DNA from: OLB6 sp964525565
Lineage (GTDB): Bacteria; Bacteroidota; Ignavibacteria; Kapaibacteriales; Kapaibacteriaceae
DNA length: 64,000 nucleotides
Direction of reading: 5' to 3'
NCBI GenBank assembly: GCA_964525565.1
Contig: CAZGHI010000003.1
Coordinates: 1 to 64,000, forward strand
Shown here: positions 1 through 8,666 of the stretch, one piece after another
Numbering within the stretch: position 1 is the stretch's first letter
Layout: the number at the start of each line of letters is the position of its first letter
The notes under the pieces: model-generated
Told to the model about the DNA's origin: nothing
What the model saw: only the letters and a program-made list of their open reading frames with translations
The model's database searches: none
Position numbers and translations under genes: made by a program

Positions 1-2
1 CA

Positions 3-2051
3 GGTTTCCTGCCTACGGCGCAACATCCGGATCCGTTCGGAGCTTATCTCGAGGAATCGCGGCTGTTTGATTCTGTGGTGCATGCAAACAATTATGTGAT
101 ACCTGTAGTAACGGCAGGAAACCAACGTGGCCAGGTGCCGTCACCAAATCAATATGTGTACTACTTCATTCCGGGCAGCGAACAAACAACCGTGTACTAT
201 ACAGGTGGACCAAACGACCCGCCGAAGAATGGTGGTGCGAAAGGATACGACTGTTTGCCACCAACAGCAGTTGCCAAGAATGTGATTACTGTTGGCTGTG
301 TAGATGCAGCGAAATAACTTTCCACATTCAGCCAGACAGGTCCTACGAACGATGGTCGTGTGAAACCTGATGTAGTAACTCTTGGCGAAGGTGTGTTGAT
401 TGCCGGCGACCGTGTGAATGTGAACGGATATTCGTCTGCTGATGGGACATCGTTTGCAGCGCCAGCAATTGCCGGAGTTATCGTTCAGCTTCGAGAGCTC
501 TTTAAAAAATATTTCGTAACAGAGATGTTGCCGAGCACGGCCACGGCATTGCTCATCCACACCGCAGAAGACCTTGGCAATAAAGGGCCAGACTATCAGT
601 ATGGATGGGGACTACCTGATGCAAAGAAAGCGGCACTACTGTTGAATACAGCAAATAACGACGGGGTGTTTGCTGTGCAGGAGTTTCGGTTGATGCAGAA
701 TGTGCAGCAGCACTTCTTTGTTAAACCCCAGGGTGCAGGCGTACCAATTAAAGTAACGATTGCCTGGACGGATCCACCTGGTATCGTAACAGAGGGTGGT
801 CCAACAAAATCAGCTTACAAAACGGATCCAACTCCAAAGCTGGTTCATGATATAGATCTTTGGGTTGATAAGATAGTAAACGGAAAATCCGTAGAGGTGT
901 ATCGTCCGTGGGTGCTAGATCGGACAGTTCCCGAGAAAGCAGCCACGCGCGGCAGAAACTCTGTTGACAATGTTGAGCAGGTTATCATCGAAAATCCGGA
1001 CCCTAATGCTTTGTACAGGGTCAACGTAACTCATGCTGGCCCATTCAAGACACCGGAGCAACTTTTTTCGCGGTGCATTTCGGGCGCTGATTTGTATCTC
1101 GAGCCTCCAACTCCCGTGTCAGCAAGCATTCAGAATAACGTCGAGAAATCCGGAGAGACAACGCAGGCATTTAATGCAATGGTATCGTGGCCTCGAATAC
1201 TGCAAGCCACAAGCTACGAGGTTCGGTACCGGAAAAGTGGAACAAATGCATGGACCGTAAAGAATGGAATCAGCAACAATAGTACTGTACTCACTGGTCT
1301 GGAACTAGGCACGTACCAAATTCAAGTACGTGCACGCCGAGGCCCGAAGGTGAGCACCTATGCCACGATAACAAAAACGTTTACGATAACACCTAAGCCC
1401 CCTACCAACCTCTTATCGGGTCCGATAACAGCCAGTACGTGTAAGGTATCATGGACGGGAGATGGCAACGCAACAGGCTACCGTGTTTTCCATGCACGGA
1501 TTGACAAAGACGGAAAGTTGCTGGATAACGGTTGGAAAACATCAACTACAACAAGCACAAGCGCAGTACTATCAGGCCTGCTGCAGGATCAACGCTATGC
1601 CTGGAGCGTTCAGAGCACGTATCCAAACGACGTAAAAAGTGAAAGTGCCCCAACGGCAGGGTTTAAAACCAGCACAGACTGTAATGCTTACGAACCCAAC
1701 AATGCTATTGCCGAAGCAAAACCTGTTGAAAAGGGGAGAACGATATATGCTCGAGCCTGTAAAGACGATGTTAGTGACTGGTACTCCTTTTCGGTTAGCT
1801 CGCAACAACCGAATCTTAAGGTAGTTATGTATGCACAACCAGTACCGCTTCAGATGGCGTTATATCGAATGGAGAATGGAAGTGCCGTTAAGGTAAAAGA
1901 TTCTCCAGACAACAACAATGGTACGGGAACAAAGGTCGTTGAAGCGAATGGACTTCAGGGGGGATCGTACTATTTGAGGATATTTAATGTGAATTCCGGA
2001 TCTGTGTTTAGTAGTGCAACGCCGTACAGTTTTGTTGTGACCACTAAGTGA
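3..2051 (+). pseudogene. Subtilisin-family (S8) secreted serine protease, 5' end outside window, internal in-frame stop
   Basis: The reading frame is open from base 3, hits TAA at 315-317, and continues in the same frame to 2051. Before the stop the protein carries the oxyanion-hole region (VTAGNQRG); after it comes LSTFSQTGPTNDGRVKPDV and the catalytic serine in DGTSFAAP (Ser codon 450-452), so both halves belong to one S8 domain. Next are a jelly-roll domain (IAWTDPPG...DIDLWVD, about 760-1110), two fibronectin type III domains (about 1120-1390 and 1400-1660) and a pre-peptidase C-terminal (PPC) domain (about 1680-2050). No T9SS tail is visible. The catalytic Asp and His lie upstream of the window. 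A GTG at 360 could start a downstream fragment, which would keep the serine but not the full catalytic domain. The stop could be a real nonsense mutation or a sequencing error. Confidence 0.8.
315..317 (+). other. In-frame TAA interrupting the S8 protease
   Basis: TAA sits between ...VGCVDAAK and LSTFSQTGPT with no frame change on either side. A single base difference (for example CAA, GAA or AAA) would restore a continuous domain. Confidence 0.85.
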
Positions 2052-2064
2052 CAAAATGACAGTG

Positions 2065-2092
2065 GTGCCGGGATCATATTAGATCCCGGCAC
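2065..2092. terminator. Hairpin between convergent genes, likely bidirectional terminator
   Basis: A perfect 11-bp inverted repeat, GTGCCGGGATC (2065-2075) and GATCCCGGCAC (2082-2092), closes a 6-nt loop. It is flanked by AT-rich sequence on the 3' side (AATTAATTTA) and lies 14 bases after the protease stop and 25 bases from the stop of the opposing lipoprotein gene. Confidence 0.75.
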
Positions 2093-2116
2093 AATTAATT
2101 TACTTTCACCAAAAAC

Positions 2117-3067
2117 CTACTGCTCTGCACATTCCATCACCCGTCCCTTCTCTTTTCCGCTCATCAGCTTTTGTTTTTTCCATTCGTTTGTAAGGTTGGC
2201 CAACTTGCTCACGAAACCACCGCGGTTTTTGGCTTGATCTGCTGCTTCGTTGATCAAGTCCATCATAAACGCTCCGTTGCCAATGTGCTGATTTGCAACG
2301 CTACTGTTACATGATCCGATAACAATCGTTGATTGCATGTCTGAATGCGGATAGGCATCTTCGTCGTCTGCAACACCGTCGCCATCGGTGTCGGCAGGCT
2401 CTTCGCTACCCGAACCACCGTCGCCAGTACTGCTGGTATCGTCAGGACATTCAACCCCCTCAATGGTTAGTGAATATGTAATGTCTGCCTCGCACCCAAG
2501 AAAATCAAATACGGCAATTGTGTACCAGCCAGTTGCGGGTAACGTAATGCTATTGTTGCTTGCATCTGCATTGCACCCGCACGAAAGAGCAGCATCAATA
2601 TCATCGTCGTGGAATAATATGTAGGTAAGCTCACTGTTATCTGAACCAAGTGCAACGTTGTCAGTAGTTGATATCTGGCCCTGGTATAGCGCGAATGCAG
2701 GGTCCATTCCACATCCAGTTCTTGTTACGGTAATGCCCACAACATCGCCAGCACTTCCATAAAACACATAGTAGTTCCACGAATCAACATCAAAAATTGC
2801 ATTCCTGGTAGAAGTTCCACTATAGACTCCGGTACAAACGGCTACTGGCGTCACGGCAGATGCAATCTGCCCCTTTGAATTTTTAGGCGTTAGCAACTGC
2901 TGGGCAGACTTGGCACCAGCCTTTGCAACAAGGTGGTCAAACAATTCAACTGTTGATGTATGCTGCTCGGGCGCCAACACTACAGAGTCCGAGGCAGAAC
3001 AGGCAACCATAACTATCGATAGCACAACGAGACCAATACGTGTGGCATACATGCATAAATGCTCCAT
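2117..3067 (-). CDS. Putative lipoprotein with PPC-like region and calcium-binding DxDxDG repeat
   Basis: This 316-residue protein begins with a short basic stretch, a hydrophobic segment and a cysteine at the end of VLSIVMVAC, which fits a lipoprotein signal peptide. The middle resembles a bacterial pre-peptidase domain (YVFYGSAGDVVGITVTRTG). A low-complexity Ser/Gly/Glu linker leads to DTDGDGVADDEDAYPHSD, a thrombospondin type 3-like calcium-binding repeat, followed by a Cys-containing helical C-terminus. The frame is open further upstream, but the ATG at 3067 is preferred: it follows a GAGGTG ribosome binding site, a TATATTTG promoter element lies at 3099-3092, and the lipobox then falls at a normal distance. 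The specific function is unknown. Confidence 0.6.
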   Translation of the reverse strand: MEHLCMYATRIGLVVLSIVMVACSASDSVVLAPEQHTSTVELFDHLVAKAGAKSAQQLLTPKNSKGQIASAVTPVAVCTGVYSGTSTRNAIFDVDSWNYYVFYGSAGDVVGITVTRTGCGMDPAFALYQGQISTTDNVALGSDNSELTYILFHDDDIDAALSCGCNADASNNSITLPATGWYTIAVFDFLGCEADITYSLTIEGVECPDDTSSTGDGGSGSEEPADTDGDGVADDEDAYPHSDMQSTIVIGSCNSSVANQHIGNGAFMMDLINEAADQAKNRGGFVSKLANLTNEWKKQKLMSGKEKGRVMECAEQ

Positions 3068-3091
3068 AAAACACCTCAAGAATTGTGGACC

Positions 3092-3124
3092 CAAATATAC
3101 GTACATATAAATACGTATAGCCAA
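3092..3124 (-). promoter_or_regulatory. Bacteroidota-type promoter for the lipoprotein gene
   Basis: Read on the minus strand: TTG (3124-3122), 22-bp spacer, then TATATTTG (3099-3092), a perfect match to the TAnnTTTG -7 element. The implied start of transcription is near 3085, about 18 bases before the ATG at 3067, with a ribosome site in between. Confidence 0.5.
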
Positions 3125-3217
3125 CTTTTTCCTTCTCGTATGCTCTGATGCTATATAAGTCAAGTCTTCTAAGCAACTAACTGCTTATAATGCAACGGGA
3201 TATGAATATGAAAGGGG

Positions 3218-3610
3218 CTAAGCCGTCGGGGCTGAAGATTCTGTCGAAACCTTAATACGGTGCGTTTGAGCAACCATCAAGGCACCTCCAGCCAACCCCA
3301 AATCTTTAACAGCATTGGCAATGGATACAAGCTGCATCATTCTGTCCGACGCACTAACAATAGTCGGTATGTGCAAGACAAATACATACGTAAACATCAA
3401 TGCTGCGGTAAGTAGTCCTGCTGTTCTCGCCTCTTTGCCGGTGACAAATGCAATGCTAGCGGCAACGGCTGCAATTCCAGTTAAGTACACCATCATTTGT
3501 CCTCCAATTGGTGTAATCTGTACCAGTTCTGCTGTGTACACAAAATGCAGCAACCCAAGCACAACAAATGGTGTGGCTAACAGAATCCGCGAAAAGAGAG
3601 ATAGTACCAT
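3218..3610 (-). CDS. DoxX-like small integral membrane protein
   Basis: A 130-residue protein with four predicted membrane helices in the DoxX pattern. It has a first helix containing LFSRILLATPFVVLGLLHF, a paired central section and a final helix around LGLAGGALMVAQ. DoxX-family proteins are small four-helix membrane proteins, some linked to redox or sulfur metabolism; the sequence alone gives no specific substrate. The ATG at 3610 is chosen over an in-frame TTG at 3634 because it starts 4 bases after the stop of the upstream CAP-domain gene and gives the usual family N-terminus. It is probably the last gene of the marR/CAP/doxX cluster. Confidence 0.65.
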   Translation of the reverse strand: MVLSLFSRILLATPFVVLGLLHFVYTAELVQITPIGGQMMVYLTGIAAVAASIAFVTGKEARTAGLLTAALMFTYVFVLHIPTIVSASDRMMQLVSIANAVKDLGLAGGALMVAQTHRIKVSTESSAPTA

Positions 3611-3614
3611 TGTA

Positions 3615-4217
3615 TTATCGTGCAACGAGTACAACTACTTGAATGGAATACGTGGGATGACTGCCAACTGCAACACCAATGCGTGTGTATTCATCAGAGA
3701 GCATCGTTAAACGATGTCCACGTGACGGCGTTCCTTCGTCAACTAAAAAGGCAGACAACATGAGTGATGTACTTACATGCCCATAGGTGATTGCCTCAGA
3801 CAGTGCAGTAAAACTTGTGTACCTCTGTGCTCTGCTGCCCGGGTCAGAACCGTCAGAGCCAATGTGCCCAACAAGACCACTATTCTGTGCATCTGCCATG
3901 TGGTCATACGCCGCTTTCATTAACGCTGAATCAACGTGCAACATGCCAAGTGGTTTTTGCTTCTTCATAAGCACCCGGATTTCCGACATAGCTTTGTCGA
4001 GTTGCTTTTTGTTGGGCGTGAATGATCGCACCTGTCTGGCGTACGCTTCTAACTGCGGCAGATATTGAGCAGGGTTAGAGCGCATGGTATTTACCTCGCT
4101 CACAAAAAGCTCGGTTAGCTCTGCATCGAACAACGTTTGTGCAGACAAAACTCGATTGCTATAGTGCAACAAGGCACTAAATAACAGTATAAAACAGCCT
4201 AATCGTGTTATTCCCAC
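3615..4217 (-). CDS. Secreted CAP/SCP-domain protein
   Basis: A 200-residue protein with a signal peptide (hydrophobic stretch up to about residue 26, VLSAQ) followed by a CAP (cysteine-rich secretory / pathogenesis-related 1) domain. Visible CAP elements are VNTMRSNPAQYLPQL near the start, the helix LMKAAYDHMADAQ, the strand segment GLVGHIGSDGSDP, and the C-terminal GHRLTMLSDEYTRIGVAVG. Bacterial CAP proteins are extracytoplasmic and mostly of unknown activity. The start is a GTG at 4217 that overlaps the 3' end of marR by 10 bases, which suggests co-translation with the regulator. Confidence 0.75.
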   Translation of the reverse strand: MGITRLGCFILLFSALLHYSNRVLSAQTLFDAELTELFVSEVNTMRSNPAQYLPQLEAYARQVRSFTPNKKQLDKAMSEIRVLMKKQKPLGMLHVDSALMKAAYDHMADAQNSGLVGHIGSDGSDPGSRAQRYTSFTALSEAITYGHVSTSLMLSAFLVDEGTPSRGHRLTMLSDEYTRIGVAVGSHPTYSIQVVVLVAR

Positions 4218-4672
4218 GATGCTACTTTGGCACAGATGGTCGAAAGGGCCTGCGCATCCGACTCGCTAACTCGCGATCTGAACTCCCTTTCGACATCCTC
4301 AATTGCAGGCTGCATTTGGATGAGAAGGTCAAGCCCTTTTTCTGTTATAAATGTTAGTGATAATCGCTTGTCGCCGGGATCGCTGCCACGCGACACGAGA
4401 GCCCCTTGCTCAAGACGATCAATTAGCCGTGTAACATCAGGATTGTGCTGAACAAGCCGTGCGATAATCTCACTCCTCGGGTGACCGTTTGGATGCACTC
4501 CACGCAGAATTCGCAGCACGTTATACTGGGCGTGTGTAATTCCAAAACGCTCACACAGGTTCTGAAGCTTTCGTTCCACAGTGTCGGCTGCAACCATTAA
4601 ACTCAAGAATGCTTCTTGATGGACAGATTTGAATCGTTCTTGCTTCAGACGCTTTTTGAGAAAATCACTCAT
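4208..4672 (-). CDS. MarR-family transcriptional regulator
   Basis: 154 residues with the MarR winged-helix layout. A dimerisation helix (LMVAADTVERKLQNLCERFG) is followed by ITHAQYNVLRILRG, the recognition-helix region IIARLVQHNPDVTRLIDRLEQGALVSRG, the wing (SDPGDKRLSLTFITEKG) and C-terminal helices. MarR proteins bind palindromic operators as dimers and usually sense small aromatic ligands or oxidants. Direct overlap with the CAP-domain gene suggests it may control that gene and the DoxX-like gene. The gene lies 55 bases after prfA on the same strand. The ATG at 4672 is the natural start. Confidence 0.85.
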   Translation of the reverse strand: MSDFLKKRLKQERFKSVHQEAFLSLMVAADTVERKLQNLCERFGITHAQYNVLRILRGVHPNGHPRSEIIARLVQHNPDVTRLIDRLEQGALVSRGSDPGDKRLSLTFITEKGLDLLIQMQPAIEDVEREFRSRVSESDAQALSTICAKVASWE

Positions 4673-4727
4673 GGTTCGAAAATAAACAGATTTACATGGA
4701 GGAAATGTCGTGCGTCAGCAATCGTTT

Positions 4728-5783
4728 TTACTGTGTTGCCAGTGCGCGTAACGATGTAACGAGCTCGTCCAAATTGCCTGCGATGATTGATTCGAGAGGA
4801 TGATTCTTGACCTCGCCTTCTAAACGATGATCTGTGACTCTGTTTTGGGGAAAATTATAGGTGCGAATTTTCTCTGATCGGTCGCCGCTTCGAACCATGT
4901 CTTTTCTTGTTCCTGCGATAGAACTTTGCTGTTTCTCGAGCTCCAGCTCGTAGAGTCTGGCCCGTAGCACCTTCATGGCTTTCTCCTTGTTCTTGAGCTG
5001 AGAGCGTTCGTCTTGGCACTGAACTACGATGCCGGTTGGGTTGTGAACAATGCGCACAGCAGTTTCCACTTTGTTTACGTTCTGTCCGCCTTTGCCCCCG
5101 GAACGAAAAATATCAATTCGTAAATCGTTTTCATTAATCTGTACATCCACATCTTCGGCCTCTGGAAGAACAGCTACGGTTGCTGCACTTGTATGTATTC
5201 TGCCTTGTGTTTCCGTGTCTGGAACACGTTGCACACGATGCACGCCGCTTTCAAATTTTAGCTTCCCATAGGCTTCGTCTCCCGATACCGAAAAGATGAT
5301 TTCTTTAAAGCCTCCCATTTCGCCTTCGGTAAAATCAATTACTTCCGTTTGCCAGCCGTTTTTTTCGGAGTACCGCAAGTACATCCTGTACAAGTCACCG
5401 GCAAATAGAGCAGCTTCGTCTCCACCGGTTCCGGCACGAACTTCCACGATGCAGTCTTTTACGTCGTTCGGATCACGAGGAACAAGAAGGGTAAGGAGCT
5501 GTTGCTCCAACGCATTTCGGTCCGCTTCCAGTTGACGCATTTCTTCGAAAGCGAGGTCACGAAGATCACGATCGAGAGAGGTATCGTGCGCCATGAGCTT
5601 GGCTTCCTCATACCGTTCATCTATTCGCAGGTAATTTCGTGCAGCCTCGGCTGTTGGCTTCATGGCTTTATACGCACGGGAAGCATCACGTAACCGGCGT
5701 GGGTCGTTAACAACTGCTGGGTCGTTGAGCGACTGTTCAAGGGCTGCAAACTCATCGAGAATGTGGTGTAGTCGTTCTATCAC
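4728..5783 (-). CDS. prfA: Peptide chain release factor 1
   Basis: Class I release factor that recognises UAA/UAG in the ribosomal A site and triggers peptide release. The GGQ catalytic motif lies in GGKGGQNVNK (about residues 230-238) and the codon-recognition tripeptide is PDT in RVPDTETQGR (about 188-190), matching the RF1 PxT type rather than the RF2 SPF type. The N-terminal helical domain and the C-terminal helix ending SIIAGNLDELVTSLRAL are complete. The frame extends to 5909, but homology begins at IERLHHILDEF, so the GTG at 5783 is taken, giving 351 residues, normal for RF1. The extended version would overlap the divergent gene at 5882. Confidence 0.95.
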   Translation of the reverse strand: MIERLHHILDEFAALEQSLNDPAVVNDPRRLRDASRAYKAMKPTAEAARNYLRIDERYEEAKLMAHDTSLDRDLRDLAFEEMRQLEADRNALEQQLLTLLVPRDPNDVKDCIVEVRAGTGGDEAALFAGDLYRMYLRYSEKNGWQTEVIDFTEGEMGGFKEIIFSVSGDEAYGKLKFESGVHRVQRVPDTETQGRIHTSAATVAVLPEAEDVDVQINENDLRIDIFRSGGKGGQNVNKVETAVRIVHNPTGIVVQCQDERSQLKNKEKAMKVLRARLYELELEKQQSSIAGTRKDMVRSGDRSEKIRTYNFPQNRVTDHRLEGEVKNHPLESIIAGNLDELVTSLRALATQ

Positions 5784-5812
5784 AAGGAATGATGTAATCA
5801 GGTGGTAAAGAA

Positions 5813-5820
5813 CAAAAATA
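5813..5820 (-). promoter_or_regulatory. Candidate -7 element for prfA
   Basis: TATTTTTG on the minus strand matches TAnnTTTG and implies transcription starting near 5806, 23 bases before the GTG at 5783. No TTG is seen at the expected -33 distance, so the call is tentative. Confidence 0.35.
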
Positions 5821-5881
5821 TTGCTATATGGCGTACGTTGCCCGTATGCACCGTTACCCAAGCCCCTTTCCATAACCCTAC

Positions 5882-7872
5882 ATGACGCTTCGCCAATTCT
5901 ACCTTCCAATTCTGTTGCTTACCGTTACCTTGCTTCTTGCTGCCTGTGCAAGTGAGAATGCGGACATTGTAAACCCACCTCCCGGTTCTGTGCGCATTGG
6001 AGTAAGACTGCTGAACCTGGTAGGCGATGGACAGCAGCGTAAGCTGGTGCTCGAGAAAGGTTTTCAGACGGGCAACATCGCTCCTGGTGGTATTAGCGAA
6101 ACGATCAATGCACCGTCTGACTCAAGTTTTGTGGAAATTGTTGCCGGTACTGTAACAGAGCTTCGTACACCGGAAAGGGTCCGATTTGCTCAGCAAAGCA
6201 TCTACGATGTAATTGCTGTTGGTAAGGCAAACGGAGTTGCTGGATTTGATACCATTGTTGTGAGCAATGCCAATAGGTCGCTCACCACAGTTCCAGTTGC
6301 TCAGGTACGCACGGTGAATGCTTTTTTTGATAGCCTCTCGTTGTTTGATGTTCGTATTGGATGCCCGAATGGAACGCCTGTATCATCGCAGCCGCTCGGT
6401 TTCAAAGGAGTAAGTCTGTACCGAGAGATCCCTCCGGGCAACACGGTATTCAGCATTCAGCGTGTTCGTGATGGTGTGACCACAAGTCTGGGAACCTTCG
6501 AATGTACGTTGGCACAACACACACCATACTCCATCATCATATACCCCGTTGATGGCTCGGAAGAGCCGCAGATAATGCTGATTGATGAATCGGNNNNNNN
6601 NNNCTTACGGCAAATGCACAAAGGTTAATAACTCAGGTTCAGGAGCGGGATGCCAGTGTTCGTATCTGCAATCTTACGTCGGCAGCATGCTCTGCAACCT
6701 TAGATAGAACCGGACAAACCATTGCCACGAATGTGATGTCACAAACCACAAGTGCGTATGCCTCCGTACCTACATGCGAGCAGGAGACTGCTGATGTTAT
6801 CAGCGTTCTGCTTGCCGACGGAAGAAAAGACACCGATAGCACGTCGTTAGTTCTTCGCGGCAGGTATTCGCTGGTTGTTGCCGATCAGGGTTCAGATGCC
6901 AAACTGATTATCGTACCTCCACTTCCAGTTTTGTACGATGTTGCCGGAAAGTCCATTATTCGCGTTGTAGATGCCGTCTCTACGTCCACCTCCTTCACCG
7001 TTAGTACTGGCGCCCGTTTCGACCCCGGTAATCCCAATAATATCAGCTCAGGAATTGTACTGGCCGCCAATGTTGGGTTCACTACAGTTTCAAACCCCGT
7101 TGTTATCGAACCAGGCATACTTCCGCTCACCATAACTTCATCAGCAACGCCAACGTCTATACTTTCCGTAAGCACAACCAAGGTCGAGCCGGATCATTCG
7201 TACATTCTTATCGTAAGCACCGATGCTACGGGTTCCTTAGTAACGTATGTTCTCGATGAAAATGATCAACCTGGTGCGTTGAATGCAGCACAAGGTGCAG
7301 GTTTAGTACGCTTTGTAGATGCCGACCCGTCGAGCGAAAGCATTCGTGTTGACCTTGGCAATGTTGTTCAAAATGGACGGTTATTCTACCGCAATTCATT
7401 AACAACGAGCGTCCCGTTTGGTGTGTTGGAAGCGCGTGTTGGTGCAACACAGTTTACAACAAACATTCAACCGGATATGCGGACATTGCTTGTTTATACA
7501 CAAAGAGAGAACACACATACGCTGTTTGAAGTTAGCTCGTCTCCGTTACGGCACACGCCAGGCCAAAGCGAACGTAGGGTGATCAATGCTACAGCAGACT
7601 TGGATCTGGTAACCATCACGTACGACACATTATATGCGCAGTACCCTGATAGTTCCGAGAAAGTAGCATCGAACGTACCTTTCGGGGCATCATCGAACAT
7701 TCATGTGCTGATGCGCGACCGTCGCGGGTCTATGTATGTGTACGATGCAACAACGCGCAAACTGATATACACGCTGCCAATATTTGTTGGACCGTTGGGT
7801 AATAACTACTCGTTTATTGTAGTTGGCAGAAGGGAATCAGGCTACGAAGTGGTTGTCCTTCAGGAGTTCTAA
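5882..7872 (+). CDS. Putative lipoprotein with DUF4397-like repeats, interrupted by an assembly gap
   Basis: The protein starts with a lipoprotein signal (PILLLTVTLLLAACAS; Cys near residue 22). Two similar beta-rich sections follow, beginning SVRIGVRLLNLV and DASVRICNLTS, which resemble the DUF4397 fold of secreted Bacteroidota proteins. Ten Ns at 6594-6603 split the gene: before the gap the frame reads ...IMLIDES, after it the +1-shifted frame reads LTANAQRLITQVQERD and stays open to 7872, so this is one gene with a gap of unknown true length. The C-terminus (YSFIVVGRRESGYEVVVLQEF) has no T9SS tail. The biological role is unknown. It is the first gene of a plus-strand block of surface proteins. 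Confidence 0.65.
6594..6603. other. Assembly gap (10 N)
   Basis: The N run lies inside the DUF4397-like lipoprotein gene. The frame differs on the two sides, so the placeholder length is not the true gap length. Confidence 0.95.
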
Positions 7873-7901
7873 GCACCGCTTGCCGTATTTTCGGCCCATT
7901 C

Positions 7902-8666
7902 ATGTACCTTGATCATCCCTTTACAATTACCGTTATTGTTGCTTTTCTTTGGCTTGCTGCACCCTTAATGCAGGCACAAGACGCTGTCCGATGTCCACCG
8001 GTAACTACAGCCGCACGTGGTTCCATCGTGAATATTCCAATCACCGGCACCAACACGTCAGCCGGCGTAATGCGGGTTGAGTTCGAATACCCGTCCGATG
8101 TGATTCGTGTCCTCGGAGCCAGTGGCTCTTCGCAATCGGCCTACACGTGTCCGACTTTTGTGGTTAGTGCCGACACGGCAGTGGGAGCAACAACCCGACG
8201 TATTACGGTTCTGTGTTGGGATGTTGTGCCAATGAATAACGGATTATTGTTTACTCTTCAGTGCGAATTTCTCTACGGACCCGGCACTTCCGGCGTACTA
8301 ACGCCGGTGCGGTTGCAGCGGGGCGATCTGGAAGTTTCAAATGCAGTTTTTTCCTCCGGTATCCTGCAGTCTGAAGGGTCGCCTGCACTTCCGAATGGCG
8401 GGGAAGGAATTACCGGTAACTTTCCAAATCCGTTTTACAGTTCCAGCACGTTTGTGTTTAACCTTCGCAGAGCAGATGTTGTTCGCCTTTCCGTTCGAAA
8501 TATGCAGGGAAGACTAGTTCGAGATCTTGGAACAATGAATGCTCAGGCAGGAGAAAATGTCTTTGAATTTGTGGCAGAGGAGTGGGAGTTGGCACAAGGA
8601 CCATACCTAATGACGCTCGAGGTGAACACATCAGTTTATACCCATCCATTTATGGTGCTCCGGTGA
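7902..8666 (+). CDS. Secreted protein with cohesin-like domain and T9SS type A sorting domain
   Basis: 254 residues. A signal peptide ends near PLMQAQ (residue 26). Residues about 35-150 are a beta-sandwich with the pattern of cohesin-like or carbohydrate-associated domains (VNIPITGTNTSAGVMRVEFEYPSDVIRV). The C-terminal 80 residues (GNFPNPFYSSSTFVFNLRRA ... GPYLMTLEVN) are a typical T9SS type A tail, which directs export through the type IX machine and surface attachment. It lies 29 bases after the lipoprotein gene, and its stop overlaps the start of the next gene in GTGA at 8663-8666, so the two are probably translated together. Confidence 0.75.
   Translation: MYLDHPFTITVIVAFLWLAAPLMQAQDAVRCPPVTTAARGSIVNIPITGTNTSAGVMRVEFEYPSDVIRVLGASGSSQSAYTCPTFVVSADTAVGATTRRITVLCWDVVPMNNGLLFTLQCEFLYGPGTSGVLTPVRLQRGDLEVSNAVFSSGILQSEGSPALPNGGEGITGNFPNPFYSSSTFVFNLRRADVVRLSVRNMQGRLVRDLGTMNAQAGENVFEFVAEEWELAQGPYLMTLEVNTSVYTHPFMVLR

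Noticed and set aside
5784..5909. N-terminal extension of release factor 1
   Set aside because: The extra 42 residues have no RF1 similarity and would overlap the divergent gene and its own promoter element.
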